The notes beneath the pieces were generated by a model. It ran no database searches and was not told the DNA's origin. It worked only from the letters and a program-made list of their open reading frames with translations. Shown in pieces: positions 44,342 through 54,599 of a stretch of DNA of 64,000 nt. A program made the position numbers and the translations under genes. The stretch is taken from the NCBI GenBank assembly GCA_012064385.1, contig QRDG01000534.1:62001-126000 (forward strand), read 5' to 3'. Source of the stretch: Puccinellia tenuiflora (taxonomy: Eukaryota > Streptophyta > Magnoliopsida > Poales > Poaceae). Positions within the stretch are counted from its first letter, which is position 1. Each line of letters opens with the position of its first letter.

Positions 44342-44403
44342 CAGAGGGAGAGGTAAAACCCTAACCCTAACCGAACCGGTCCCATATGAAATACAATTCA
44401 ACA
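44342..44403 (-). repeat. Copia 5' LTR remnant (62 bp)
   Basis: It reads TGTTGAATTGTATTTCATAT on the minus strand and matches the first part of the 3' LTR to a CTCTCCCTCT motif. It then joins the gag leader directly, about 17 bases before the gag ATG. The rest of U3, R, U5 and the primer site are missing. Confidence 0.8.
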
Positions 44404-44419
44404 AGAAGGAGCTGCGGAA

Positions 44420-45348
44420 CAGAAAAGTTTGTTTTACACCCTGATGTATTAGGTTCGGGCCGCTTTTGCCCCCAAACTAATTTTTGGTACATCTAACCCC
44501 CCAAACTAATTAAACCAGCCAGTTCACGTCCTAACCAGGCTTTATCACCTGGTTTAGCAGATTAGTCACCGGTTCATGTTATGAGACGCGCCACATTGGT
44601 GCCTGGTTATGCACTGGTTCACGTCCTCGTGTATCTCGTTTTCTCGTCCTCCTCTGTATAACTGTATTGTCTTTCTCTGCAGGCAGCGAGAGTAGAGGTG
44701 GTGTGGTAGCAGCGTGCCCGTGAAGATTGGCTAGAATTGACGTAAATCGGCGCTCGGTGAATTAATTACTGCTTGTGTATATGCCAATGGTTTGATTATC
44801 GAGCGAATTTCCTACTGGCTCCTCTTTTATCATCTAGTATGGTCCGTCCGAGTTGTCTTCGGCATCAATAGAAGGGAGGGAGAGAGCAGTACGTGCTTGC
44901 TGCATGGATTGACGACGGAACAAACAGGAGCTAGTGATGGTGAAAGCAAGCAGATAGAATATACTACGGAAAATTGAGGCAGTGGCATAAGAAATAAAAT
45001 TCAAAAGAGCGATACCAGCAGGAACTCATCAAAGATTACTCTCAATCCCAGCATGTCTTCACCGTCGTGCCGCCATGAACACCTCTCTGAGGAGAAGGAC
45101 AAGACAGATCGTGGAGGGCGTACGTGGAGAGATCAGCCAAACAGGGCCCAACATACCCCCACCTTCCACATCATGTTCCCGCTGATGACGTGAACCGGTG
45201 CCTAATCAGCTAAACCGGGTGACAAAACAAAGTTAGGAGGTTAATTGGCTGGTTTAATTAGTTTAGGAGGTTAGATGTACCAAAAAATAGTTTTGGGGGG
45301 AATAGCGGCTTGAACCTGATACTTTGGGGTCTAAAACAAACTTTTCTC
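44420..45348. mobile_element. Mutator-like element with long inverted repeats
   Basis: A 929-bp element with a perfect 9-bp duplication GCTGCGGAA (44411-44419 and 45349-45357). Inverted termini of roughly 170 bp start AGAAAAGTTTGTTTTA and include TTAGATGTACCAAAAA-type sequence. The non-TIR centre (44590-45190) has no recognisable gene. Its right half is repeated at 48521-49011. Confidence 0.88.
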
Positions 45349-45534
45349 GCTGCGGAAACAAGAACCGTTACAAATCCTAGTAAGACTGACATAACATGGG
45401 TTGGGCTTGATGGGCCTCCTGGGTCTTCCTGTTGGCTTGTGGGTTCTGCACCATTTGAGCCGTTTCTTCCCACGTTGAAGACATGCGGCCCGGAAGATAT
45501 GGTAACATACCTGACCGAACTATCTTTGTTATGC

Positions 45535-48188
45535 GGGAGCTCCTAGTCTCCGCGTTACGCGGAGGGAATAATCTTCCGCGTACCCATCTCTCGCTAATGG
45601 GCCTTTTTCTCGGCCCACTTTCGTCCGAAGGACTAGCAGCTCCTTTTCGCGCTCCGCTCTTGACTGTTTCCTGTTTCACTGCTTTTTGCACGTTCCAATT
45701 ACTTTCATAAATATACATGTTACAAACGTACTTTCTTTATTTTGAAAACTGGGATATTATCAGGTTCTATGTTTCCTATTTCCTTGATTCATGCACCTAA
45801 TAAATGAACTGCTTCTTGCATGTGCATGTTTGTTTTTAAAAATGAAATATATGTGTCGTGCACGTTTGAACTAATTTAAAATAATGTGTACACGAAAATT
45901 ATGCGCGTCCCCGAGTAGTTTCCATTCCTGTACTAAGTTTCGAGTTTCATCGATTGTAACTTCTCAATTTGGAATCGATGCTCGCATCTTTTTTAGAAGA
46001 ATTTTATCAAAATCGTCGCACTAGGTTGACCGTTTGAAATATCATTTGATGAGGATGTTAATCTCAACGTTTCGCACAACTTTCGTGTTGTAATTTTTTT
46101 TGTTTCAACGGTCATATACGAGATAATCTTGTATTGTATGTTTGAACGTGTTTACACTCTACCCATCTTCTCCAACTCCGCCATTGTCGCTGCATCGCCG
46201 ACGTCCCGCGCCGCCGCCGTCCCGTGCCGCTTCATGGTGCTGCCACATAGATGGTTCCAAATACAAAATCTGAAAATTTTAAAATTTGGATATTTTAGAT
46301 GTTTTTTCAAAATTTGAACTATTTTCAAAAATGAACATTTTTAAAACATGATTTTTTTGAAATCTGAACCAATTTAAAAAATAAACAATTCAAAATGAAC
46401 AATTTTGAAATATGAATCATTTCAAAAAATGAATTTTTTCAAATATGAACAATTTTGAAATCTGAACCATTTTCAAAAAATGAACAATTTTCAAAATCCG
46501 AACCATTTTCAGGTATGAAACTATTTTTGAACGATTTTGAAAAGTGAACAGAAAATTTTGGTGAACGAAATCTATTTTTGAACGATTTTTAAAGTGAACA
46601 AAAAAGGTCGGTGAACGATTTTTGAAAAGACCCATTGAACATAATTTGGTCTTGAACGATTTTTGAAAACACCCGTTGAACAGAATTTGGCCTTGAACGA
46701 TTTTTTAAAACTCCGTTGAAACGGAATGTGGTAGTGAACGATTTTTGAAAAGACCCGTTGAACAGAATTTGGTCTTGAACGATTTTTTAAAACTCCGTTG
46801 AACGGAATGTGGTCTTGAACGATTTTTGAAAAGACCCGTTGAACGGAATGTGGTAGTGAACGATTCTTGAAAACCCCGTTGAACGGAATTTGGTCTTGAA
46901 CAATTTTTGAAAAGACCCGTTGAACAGAATTTGGCCTTGAACGATTTTTGAAAACTCCGTTGAACGGAATGTGGTAGTGAACGATTTTTGAAAAGACCCG
47001 TTGAACAGAATTTGGTCTTAAACGATTTTTTGAAACTCTGCTGAACGGAATGTGGTAGTGAAACAATTTTTGAAACCCCCGTTGAACAGAATTTGGTCTT
47101 GAATGATTTTTTAAAACTCCGTTGCACAGAATTTGGTCTCGAACGATTTTTGAAAAGACCCGTTGAACAGAATTTGGTCTTGAATGATTTTTTAAAACTC
47201 TGTTGAACGGAATATGGTCTTGAACAATTTTTGAAAAGACCCGTTGAACAGAAATTATTTTTGAACTATTTAAAAGAAGTGAGCAGAAGATATTTGTGAA
47301 CGGAAACTATTTTTTAACGATTTAAAAAAGTGAACAAAAACTATTTTGGAACAATTTTAAAGGTGAACAAAAAAATTCGGTGAACGGAAACTATTTTTAA
47401 ACAATTTCAAAAGTAGATAGAGAAAGGTCGCTGACCAGACACTTGTTTTTGTATGATTTTAAAAAAAGTGAACATAAAAGCGATTTTAAAACTGAACGGA
47501 AACGATCGCTGAACAAAATCTATTTTGAACGATTTTAAAAGTGAACAGAATATGGTGGTGAACGAAAACTATTTTTGAACGATTTTAAAAGGTGAACAGA
47601 AAAGGTTGGTGAACCAAATCTATATTTGAACGATTTTAAAGAATGAACAGAACGAAAATTATCATTTGAACAAAAACTATTCTTGAATGTTTTTAAAAGG
47701 TGAACAATAATTGTGAGTGAACAAAACTATTTTTGAACGATTTTAAAAAAGTGAACAAAAAAAGATCGGTGAACAGAAACGTTAAGGATTTTAAAAAAGT
47801 AAATAGAAAAATATCGACGAACATAAACTATTTTTCAACAGTTTTAAAAGTGAACAGGAAAAGGTCGGTAAACAGAAACATTTATTTTATATATAATCAA
47901 AAATTCAAAACTAAAGAAAAATGAAATTAAGATTAAACAAACGAAAAAATGAAAAACCAAAAAGAAAGAAAAAAGAAACAGAAAAAAACTAATTGAAACG
48001 GAAAAAACGAACTTAAAAACGGGAAGAAGAAACCAAAAACAAAAACGAAAAAGGAAACAGAAAAAACGAAATAGAAAAAGGAAAAAGAAACAGGAAAAAG
48101 AGCAAACAGGAAAAAAATCTGGAATCTCACCTTAATGGGCCGGCCCATTCGCGACCCGGGGGGGGGGGTACGCGGAGCATAGGAACCG
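45535..48188. mobile_element. Mutator-like element containing a minisatellite
   Basis: The insertion is defined by comparison with the empty site at about 49190 (CTGTTATGCACGTCTTCC). Flanking nonamers TTGTTATGC and CTGCTATGC agree at seven of nine bases. Ends GGGAGCTCCTAGTCTCCGCG and the complement of CGCGGTTCCTATGCTCCGCG are imperfect inverted repeats. The interior is a GAAC-rich minisatellite and an A-rich tract with GGGCCGGCCCA near the right end. No transposase. Confidence 0.75.
46330..47880. repeat. GAACG/TTTTGAA minisatellite inside the MULE
   Basis: The core 46600-47270 consists of ~41-bp units (TGAACGATTTTTGAAAAGAC plus CCGTTGAACAGAATTTGGTC), alternating between two variants. It is flanked by looser GAACAGAAAA-type repeats on both sides. 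The long minus-strand frames are translations of the array. Confidence 0.88.
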
Positions 48189-48520
48189 CGCTGCTATGCA
48201 CGTCTTCCTTAAACGTAGGACCCCAAGTTAGTGTTAGAAAGAAAATATTGGTTGACTACAAAAGGAGAAAGCTCACTAATCCCTTTAATTCATCGCTTAT
48301 TACATAGAGCAGCGTTGAAAGCAAGGACTGAAATTTTTGCCTATTATATATATATATGCAAATAGTATCCTTTTTCCTGCCTTTCCCCATTGCAATGTTT
48401 CTCAGCCCTGAAAGCTACACGTTGGAGGTAGCGGTTGAGGCGGCCGGAGAGCTCCGCGCGCCATGCTGAACATGACCACAATCCGCACAAAGATCGGTCC
48501 AGCCTGGTGTGAATTCATGG

Positions 48521-49528
48521 CGTCCGAGTTGTCTTCGGCGTCAATAGAAGGGAGGGAGAGAGCAGTACGTGTTTGCAGCATGGATTGAAGACGGAACAAA
48601 TATGAGCTAGTGATGGTGAAAGCAAGCGGATAGAATATACTATGGAAAATTGAGGCTGGGGCATAAAAAACAAAATGCAAAAGAGCGATACCAGCAGGAA
48701 CTCATCAAAGATTACTCTCAATCCCAGCATGTCTTCACCGTCGTGCCGCCATGAACACCTCTCTGAGGAGAAGGACAAGACAGATCGTGGAGGGCGTACG
48801 TGGAGAGATCAGCCAAACAGGGCCCAACATACCCCCACCTTCCACATCATGTTCCCGCTGATGACGTGAACCGGTGCCTAATCAGCTAAACCGGGCGACA
48901 AAACCTGGTTAGGAGGTTAATTGGCTGGTTTAATTAGTTTAGGAGGTTAGATGTACCAAAAAATAGTTTAGGGGGGAATAGCGGCTTGGGGTCTAAAACA
49001 AACTTTTCTCGCTGCGGAAACAAGAACCGTTACAAATCCTAGTAAGGCTGACATAACATGGGTTGGGCTTGATGGGCCTCCTGATCTTCCTGTTGGCTTG
49101 TGGGTTCCGCACCATTTGAGCCATTGCTTCCCACGTTGAAGACATGCGGCCCGGAAGATATGGTAACATACCTGACCGAACTATCTCTGTTATGCACGTC
49201 TTCCTTAAACGTAGGAGCCCAAGTTAGTGTTAGGAAGAAAATATTGGTTGACTACAAAAGGAGAAAGCTCACTAATCCCTTTAATTCATCGCTTATTACA
49301 TAGAGCAGCGTTGAAATCAAGGACTGAAATTTTTGCCTATTATATATATGCAAATAGTATCCTTTTTCCTGCCTTTCCCCATTGCAACGTTTCTCAGCCC
49401 TGAAAGCTACGGCTGTATTTCAGTGGAGCACACGTTGGAGGTAGCGGTTGAGGCGGCCGGAGTGCTCCGCCATGCTGAACATGACCACAATCCGCACAAA
49501 GATCGGTCCAGCCTGGTGTGAATTCATG
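48521..49528. repeat. Tandem duplication unit 2 (no MULE)
   Basis: A 1008-bp unit matching 44845-48518, with a CTGTTATGCACG site where unit 1 carries the MULE. No coding function is recognised; a frame with EDMVTYLTELSLL occurs in both copies but is short. Confidence 0.85.
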
Positions 49529-49864
49529 CTGTCATAATCATAAGTTTGTGTTAGTCGTTGTCTTGCTAGTTATATATGGACGAACACTCTGGCCGGTCAG
49601 GATCGACTCCGGATGAGATCAGGGTGCAAGCGGGACGCACCGCAGTAACCCGCACGTACGCCACATACGCCGCTATGAGTACGCGGTATGCCGCGTATGT
49701 ACCGTGTATGTGTCGCGTTTCTTTGCGGCGCCGCGCACGCCGCATAGGCTGATCGTTATAGCTCGCGAAGCGCAACAGAAGTGAAAAAGGAACTTCAGAA
49801 GAAGAAAATCGAAGAACAAAAGAACTGCTCATCAAGAACTGCTCGTTAGGTCGCCACCAGCGCT

Positions 49865-50175
49865 CTAGAAATCGAAGCCACCGCCGTCGTCGAACCCGGC
49901 GTCGTACTCGCCAGCGTCACCGATCATGTCACCGATGAGGAGGACACCAAGCGCGCCTCTGAGGAGCCCGGCGCCGAGCCCCATCCCCATGCCGCCGGCC
50001 TTCTTGGGCGGCTTCACGGCCTGCTGCTGGTACCCGTACCCGGCCTGCTGCTGCGGCGGGTAGCCGTACCCGTAGCCGTCTTGCTGTGGCGGCGGGGGTG
50101 GGTAGCCGTATCCGCCCGGCTGCTGCGCCGGGTACCCGTAGCCGTACTGCGGGGGCGGGCGCGCTCGGCGCGGAG
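49865..50175 (-). pseudogene. SRC2-like C2-protein C-terminal fragment
   Basis: The minus-strand frame ending at the TAG at 49865-49867 has Gly/Tyr/Pro-rich repeats (QYGYGYP, GGYGYPPPPP, QQAGYGYQQQ). It then reads KPPKKAGGMGMGLGAGLLRG, LLIGDMIGD and an acidic FDDGGGFDF end. This is the characteristic tail of plant SRC2-type C2-domain proteins. The C2 domain itself is absent, no start codon precedes the repeats in frame, and the upstream coding-like piece is in other frames. Confidence 0.75.
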
Positions 50176-50420
50176 GAGCACGGCCCCAGGCGAGGTCTCC
50201 ATGGCGTGGTCCTTGAGGACGAGGCAGACGGCCCCAAGGAGGTGGACGCGGGCGAGGAGGAGAGGTAGTGCACGGTCTCCCAGTTGGTGAGGCAGGGGAA
50301 GAAGGTGGTGAGGAAGACGACCATGCCGTCCACAGACCATGACGAGGAGAACGTGGTGGATGCTCGGGTTGCAGGGGAGGCGTTGTTGGCCTTCGACGCC
50401 ATGGCTGCCGTGGCGGCCGA
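50176..50420 (-). pseudogene. Second captured coding-like piece in the Pack-MULE
   Basis: On the minus strand ATGGCGTCGAAGGCC (about 50402) opens a frame with a hydrophobic SVDGMVVFLTTFFPCLTNW stretch. It shifts frame before the SRC2-like part. The source gene is not recognised. It may supply a 5' leader and first exon to a chimeric transcript. Confidence 0.4.
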
Positions 50421-50710
50421 GGCAGATGCGCCGCCGCCCCCGCCGGGACAAGGCTGCTGCTTGCTCTCTTCTCCTCCGACGGGACGGATTGCTCTGAATC
50501 TCCGATGGAGACAGGGAATCGAGGAAGAAGACCAATCCTATCGCTGACTTATTCGCTGCCATATACGGCGCGATGCGGCAACCGCGGCCCGGCCCGCATG
50601 CGCCGCCTTTTTTCCTTGCACTTCCGTGGATGCTCGTATGTCTACCTAAATGGGCCCAAATTTGCGGCGCCGCGGACGGCCCACTCCCGTTTGCACCCTG
50701 AGGATGAGAT

Positions 50711-51012
50711 CGTATGAGTAATATAATCGCCGTTCTCCTAGCAAAACCAAAAAGGAAACCAGCAAGTTGATGTATTATACAGGATATAGTTAGGCAAGTT
50801 CGATCGTGGCAACTTGCATTTGCGAATGTTGACCTCGAGGCAATATTGTGCTAACTAGTGCAACGACAACACGCGCTCCAGCTGATTATCCTGAAATTAA
50901 GCTCACGTAGCTCCTGCATTTCTGGTATCTAAACACTTGATCAATTACGCAAGCAAGGCCAGCGAGATGAACAGCAGGCGCGCCGGACGCGAGACAGTGC
51001 ACTTAGTACTAC
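50711..51012 (+). promoter_or_regulatory. Upstream region of peroxidase 2
   Basis: Unique-looking AT-rich sequence between the Pack-MULE and the TATA box. The Pack-MULE end lies about 410 bases before the ATG. No specific motif is assigned. Confidence 0.4.
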
Positions 51013-51019
51013 TATATAT
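51013..51019 (+). promoter_or_regulatory. TATA box of peroxidase 2
   Basis: TATATAT lies 96-102 bases upstream of the ATG, followed by an A/C-rich leader (ACACACAAACATAAACAC) typical of plant 5' UTRs. Confidence 0.65.
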
Positions 51020-51114
51020 GGCCATTGATCTCGACCTCACTGGACACACACAAACATAAACACAAACACAACATTCCATCTCAGGAATAATAGCGACCTC
51101 GAGATCGATCGGCG

Positions 51115-52307
51115 ATGGTGAAGCCCAATGCCAGAACCGTCGCGTTGCTGTCTCTCTGCCTGGTGCTCGCAGTCTTCGCCGGTCAGCCGGTAGCAGCCAA
51201 CGGCGCCGGACGCGGCGGCAAGAAGGAAGATGTTAGCTATGGAAAGAAGGAAGATGTCAGGGACACGGTTAAGAAGGTGGTTGTCAAGGCCATCGGCGAC
51301 AAACCAGGCGTCGGCGCCGCCCTCGTCCGGCTGGTCTTCCACGATTGCTGGGTCAATGTACGTACGGCATTAAGTGATCTGCATTCACCAACTGATTAAT
51401 CTTCACGTCTATTCATGCACGGATTCACTTGCTATAACTACGTGGCTAAGTGATCACTGTCAAATTAATCTTGTTCGTGTGCGTCTAGGGTTGCGACGGG
51501 TCCGTGCTCCTAGATAGGAAGCCCTACGGCGCCAAGACAGAGAAGCAGGCGGAGAACAACATCGGACTGGACGGCTTCGACGTGATCGACCAGATCAAGG
51601 CCAAGCTCGCCGATGTTTCATGCGCCGACATCGTCGTCCTGGCCGCCCGCGAGGCGACCGTCGTCCTGAGCCGCGGCAAGATCGACTACGCCGTGAAGAC
51701 GGGCCGGATGGACGGCGTGGTCTCGTCGGCGGCCGCGGCCGACGCCGTGCTCCCGCCCTCCACCTTTAACATCACCGAGCTCAAGGCCAACTTCGCCGCC
51801 AAGGGGTTCAGCACGACGGAGCTCGCCGCCCTCTCCGGCGCGCACGCCGTCGGCGTCGCCCACCGCTCGTCCTTCCAGGACAGGCTTGACGATGCCACGG
51901 CCACTCCCATCGAGAGCGACTACCAGACGGCTCTTCGCAACCACGTCGAGTCCAAGACGACGGCGACGGTGCCGGACCCGATCGAGCCGAACAACATCCG
52001 CGACATGGACAAAAGCTTCCGGAACGCGTCCGGCTACGACGACACCGGGGTGGACACGGCGGCGAAGGGGGTGCTGGACAACAGCTACTACCACGCTAAC
52101 CTCCAGAACAGGGCCCTTTTCAGGTCCGACTGGGAGCTGCGCACGGACGGCGTCTCCGGGGATGCCATGGCGACGTTCATGGAGAACGCCAATGAGTGGT
52201 ACAGGCAGTTCGGCGGCGCCATGACCAAGCTGAGCGAGCTCCCCGCCGTGGGCCCTCGTTTCGAGATCAGGAAGAACTGCAGGGTCATCAACACCAACAA
52301 ATACTAG
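51115..52307 (+). CDS. Class III secretory peroxidase 2, atypical cysteine set
   Basis: Predicted 353-residue secreted haem peroxidase. Exon 1 is 51115-51357 and exon 2 is 51489-52307. The 131-base phase-0 intron (GTACGT...GTCTAG) lies between DCWVN and GCDGS. Residues 1 to about 28 are a signal peptide. Distal Arg72/His76 (RLVFHDCW) and proximal His200 (ALSGAHAVG) are kept, so haem binding and catalysis look possible. Mature cysteines are only 78, 83, 126 and 345. The positions of the C11-C91 and C177-C209 pairs (horseradish numbering) are all non-cysteine, with Arg207 at C177. The N-terminus lacks the usual YYxxxCP and instead has GKKEDV twice. The frame is open and looks maintained. Substrate unknown. 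Confidence 0.92.
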
Positions 52308-52433
52308 ACTTAAATCAAAGGCGCCTACGGATAAGTTGGTGTATTTCAGTGATTTGTATTCTGAAGAGTCTGTTCTATACCTAAATTGTACTACTCCATT
52401 ATTTAATGGAAGTAATAAATTTATCTATTCACT

Positions 52434-53100
52434 AAGAGCATCTCCAAGAGCATTCGTAAACATGGATTGGTAAAAGTGGTTTTAGCAATAGAAGAGAAGG
52501 TTGACAACCCAATATACTTTCAGCTTTTCAAGCCTTTGTAACCGGATTTGTAAAACTAGAATGACAAGAGTTGATCTCCTATTCTGTTATGCATATGTAG
52601 TCCAAATCACTCAATACATAATTTAAACTGACTGAAATAAATTTCCAAAAAAAATAGGAAAGAAATAGTACGTAATTACTACAATACATTGTTCATTGAT
52701 GAAATAAAATTCAAATTAATCAAGTCACAAAGTTTGTAGAAACCGGAATAAATAACATGGCAAATAGAGGATTTTGTTGAGCACTTTACTTCACCACTCC
52801 TTAATGAGATCAATTTTTAGTTATTGATGGGTCGCCGCATCTCGAATCTCATGGTGAACTTGAAGGAAGTGCTTTATGCGATCTTCTCTCCTATGAAGGA
52901 TGTGCAACCCTTCCAATAAAATCATAATGGTGGTCGAAAGTGTCATCATGGCGCTCAAACTCGATGGTCATATTGTGCAAGATCACACAAGCCATCATGA
53001 TAACCCCCAATCCTTTCTTGCAGCAGCCGGCAGCCGTGGGTATTTTCATATTTTGTTTCCTATATACTATAGCTTGCAAAAATCTAAGAAAACATAGAAG
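52434..53100 (-). mobile_element. PIF/Harbinger element fragment
   Basis: It begins after TAA with GAGCATCTCCAAGAGC, a Harbinger/Tourist-type terminus. On the minus strand 53079-52891 encodes VIMMACVILHNMTIEFER, the conserved C-terminal motif of plant Harbinger transposases. The right terminus is missing; sequence passes into a duplicated peroxidase fragment at about 53108. Confidence 0.75.
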
Positions 53101-53107
53101 AATTTTA

Positions 53108-53480
53108 CGTTCATGGAGAACGCCAGATGAGAGTGGTACAGGCAGTTCGGCAGCGCCATGGCCAAGCTGAGCGAGCTCCCCGCTGTGGGCCCTCGTTTCG
53201 AGATCAGGAAGAACTGCAGGGGGTCATCAACATGAACAAATACTAGACATAAGGGCGGTCACAAACTCACAACGCTCCTATCCTAAACTACCGTAGTGTC
53301 ATGTTTCCCACCTCAGCTAAGCACAAAACTTGCTTAGTGCATCTATACATGGGCCCAACTATCAACGAATTATATGGGCTTTGTGTGCCTTAGCCGTGAG
53401 CTGGGTGGCTGGGTGTATTTTCTGGATTTGTATTCTCAAGACTCTGTCTATACCTAAATTGCAATACTCCATTTATTTAG
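53108..53480 (+). pseudogene. Peroxidase 2 3'-end duplicate
   Basis: ACGTTCATGGAGAACGCC onward matches 52174-52310 of peroxidase 2 through FEIRKNC and the stop region. After an unmatched ~150 bases, 53410-53480 matches its 3' UTR (TGTATTCTCAAGACTCTGTC against TGTATTCTGAAGAGTCTGTT). An early in-frame stop (CCAGATGAGAG) and a two-base gain near the C-terminus make it a dead fragment with no haem-binding part. Confidence 0.88.
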
Positions 53481-53799
53481 CACAAACTAGTGTGGTGGAC
53501 CTCGCAAATATGAGAGCATTGTCTTCACTAAGTTGAAGACATCCGACGAATCAAATGATGGTTGCACTAATATCACATTATATGATAAGAAATAATATGG
53601 GTCTACGACCGCCACAAATGTTATGTTAAATAAAATATTATATGTTTGTCTATTATCTTTGATTATCTTTAATTGTAGGTGAAAGTTTATCATTTCATTT
53701 CTAGAAACACTCATATGTGTTGTTTGTGTGCGATATTGCATCACTGAATGGAACTATATTTTATATATGATGTACAAATTATATATTTTTGGTATCATA
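53481..53799. other. AT-rich gene-free spacer
   Basis: No recognisable feature is seen between the peroxidase fragment and the Stowaway MITE. Confidence 0.4.
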
Positions 53800-53831
53800 T
53801 ACTCTCTCCATTTCTAAATATAAGATGTTTT

Positions 53832-54227
53832 CGGAAATTCATATTGGAGCCCGGGCTCACCTGCTCCCGTTTTTTTCGGGAGCATAAAATTTTTTGACAA
53901 CTTTTGGAAATATTCCAAAAAATATCATGCACGTACCTGAGTATGCTACGCACCACCGTGACAAATTTCGCACCGAAATGACATCGTATGCTCCCTGGAA
54001 AAAAAGACAAATTTCTGACAGCAAATTCAAAATTTCGGATCTCATTTGCTGTCAGAAATTTGTCATTTTTACCCAGGACGCATACGATGACATTTTTTCA
54101 CGACGGTGCGTAGCATACTCAGATACGTGCGTGATTTTTCTCGTGATTTTTTGAAAAGTTTTTGATTTTTTAAATTTTGTCCAAAATACCGGGAGCATAT
54201 GCTCCCGGGCACCAAAACGCCTCTCTC
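53832..54227. mobile_element. Mutator-type MITE inside the Stowaway
   Basis: A 396-bp insertion with a perfect 9-bp duplication AGATGTTTT (53823-53831 and 54228-54236). Near each end lies a TTGGnGCCCGGG motif in inverted orientation, followed by a TGCTCCCG motif. The interior is AT-rich and non-coding. Confidence 0.82.
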
Positions 54228-54343
54228 AGATGTTTTAGCCTTTTCTAACCACACATGTATCTGGACTTGTTTTAGTGTAAGATTCACATGAATCTACACA
54301 CTCAAACATGTCTAGATACGTGTGTGCCAGAAAACAGTAAAAT

Positions 54344-54525
54344 TGTTAGAGTATGGTATATGCGGGTCGTTAGGATAGTATAGGGTAGAGTTAGAATCTA
54401 TCTCCATCTATTGTCTGACTTGACTTGTACTCCAAGATGACCCCTGTACGTCTATATATACTCGCCCCTGAGGCTCAATAATACATCCAACATATTACGC
54501 CAATCTCCCTCTCTCCCGTTCTACA
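54344..54525 (+). repeat. Left LTR of the small element
   Basis: TGTTAGAGTATGG...GTTCTACA with a TATA motif (CTATATATACTC). Confidence 0.92.
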
Positions 54526-54599
54526 TGGTATCAGACTTCTCTCGATCCTAAACCCTAACCGCCGCCGCCGCTTCCGCCCCGCGCCGCCCCCGGGGAGGT

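Larger units (their letters stand above)
17067..44403 (-). mobile_element. Copia retrotransposon, split by nested insertions
   Basis: A minus-strand Ty1/copia element in the canonical order: gag and protease (44325-42541), integrase (42671-34944, interrupted), RT (34944 and 32768 leftwards), RNase H (to 17250), then a 3' LTR. It is interrupted by a gypsy element, a CACTA element and a 6.4-kb non-autonomous LTR element. The RT/RNase H part is present twice. The YVDD and ADIFTKGLP motifs and a gag without zinc knuckle suggest the Ale/Retrofit lineage, tentatively. All frames are broken. No 5-bp target duplication could be identified. Confidence 0.85.
44845..48518. repeat. Tandem duplication unit 1 (split by a MULE)
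   Basis: Unit from CGTCCGAGTTGTCTTCGGC to GTGTGAATTCATG. It is about 1.01 kb once the MULE insertion is subtracted. It spans the right half of the 44420-45348 element and its flank. Confidence 0.85.
49620..50701. mobile_element. Pack-MULE carrying host gene fragments
   Basis: A 1.08-kb element flanked by the perfect 9-bp duplication GGATGAGAT (49611-49619 and 50702-50710). Inverted ends are CAGGGTGCAAGCGGGA and the complement of CAGGGTGCAAACGGGA. The GC-rich interior holds the C-terminus of an SRC2-like protein on the minus strand and a second coding-like piece upstream of it. This composition matches Pack-MULEs, which carry gene fragments between Mutator ends. Confidence 0.85.

Noticed and set aside
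44350..44375. CCCTAACCCTAACC, resembling telomere repeat (also near 17172)
   Set aside because: It is part of the copia LTR and present at both ends of that element; too short and not TTTAGGG-regular.
46572..47127. Minus-strand frames of 140-164 residues with repeated FKNRS-type units
   Set aside because: Translation of the ~41-bp minisatellite inside the Mutator-like element.
49100..49303. Short frame shared with 45420-45546 as a possible gene
   Set aside because: Present in both tandem units but under 70 codons, with no recognisable domain and no start or splice support.
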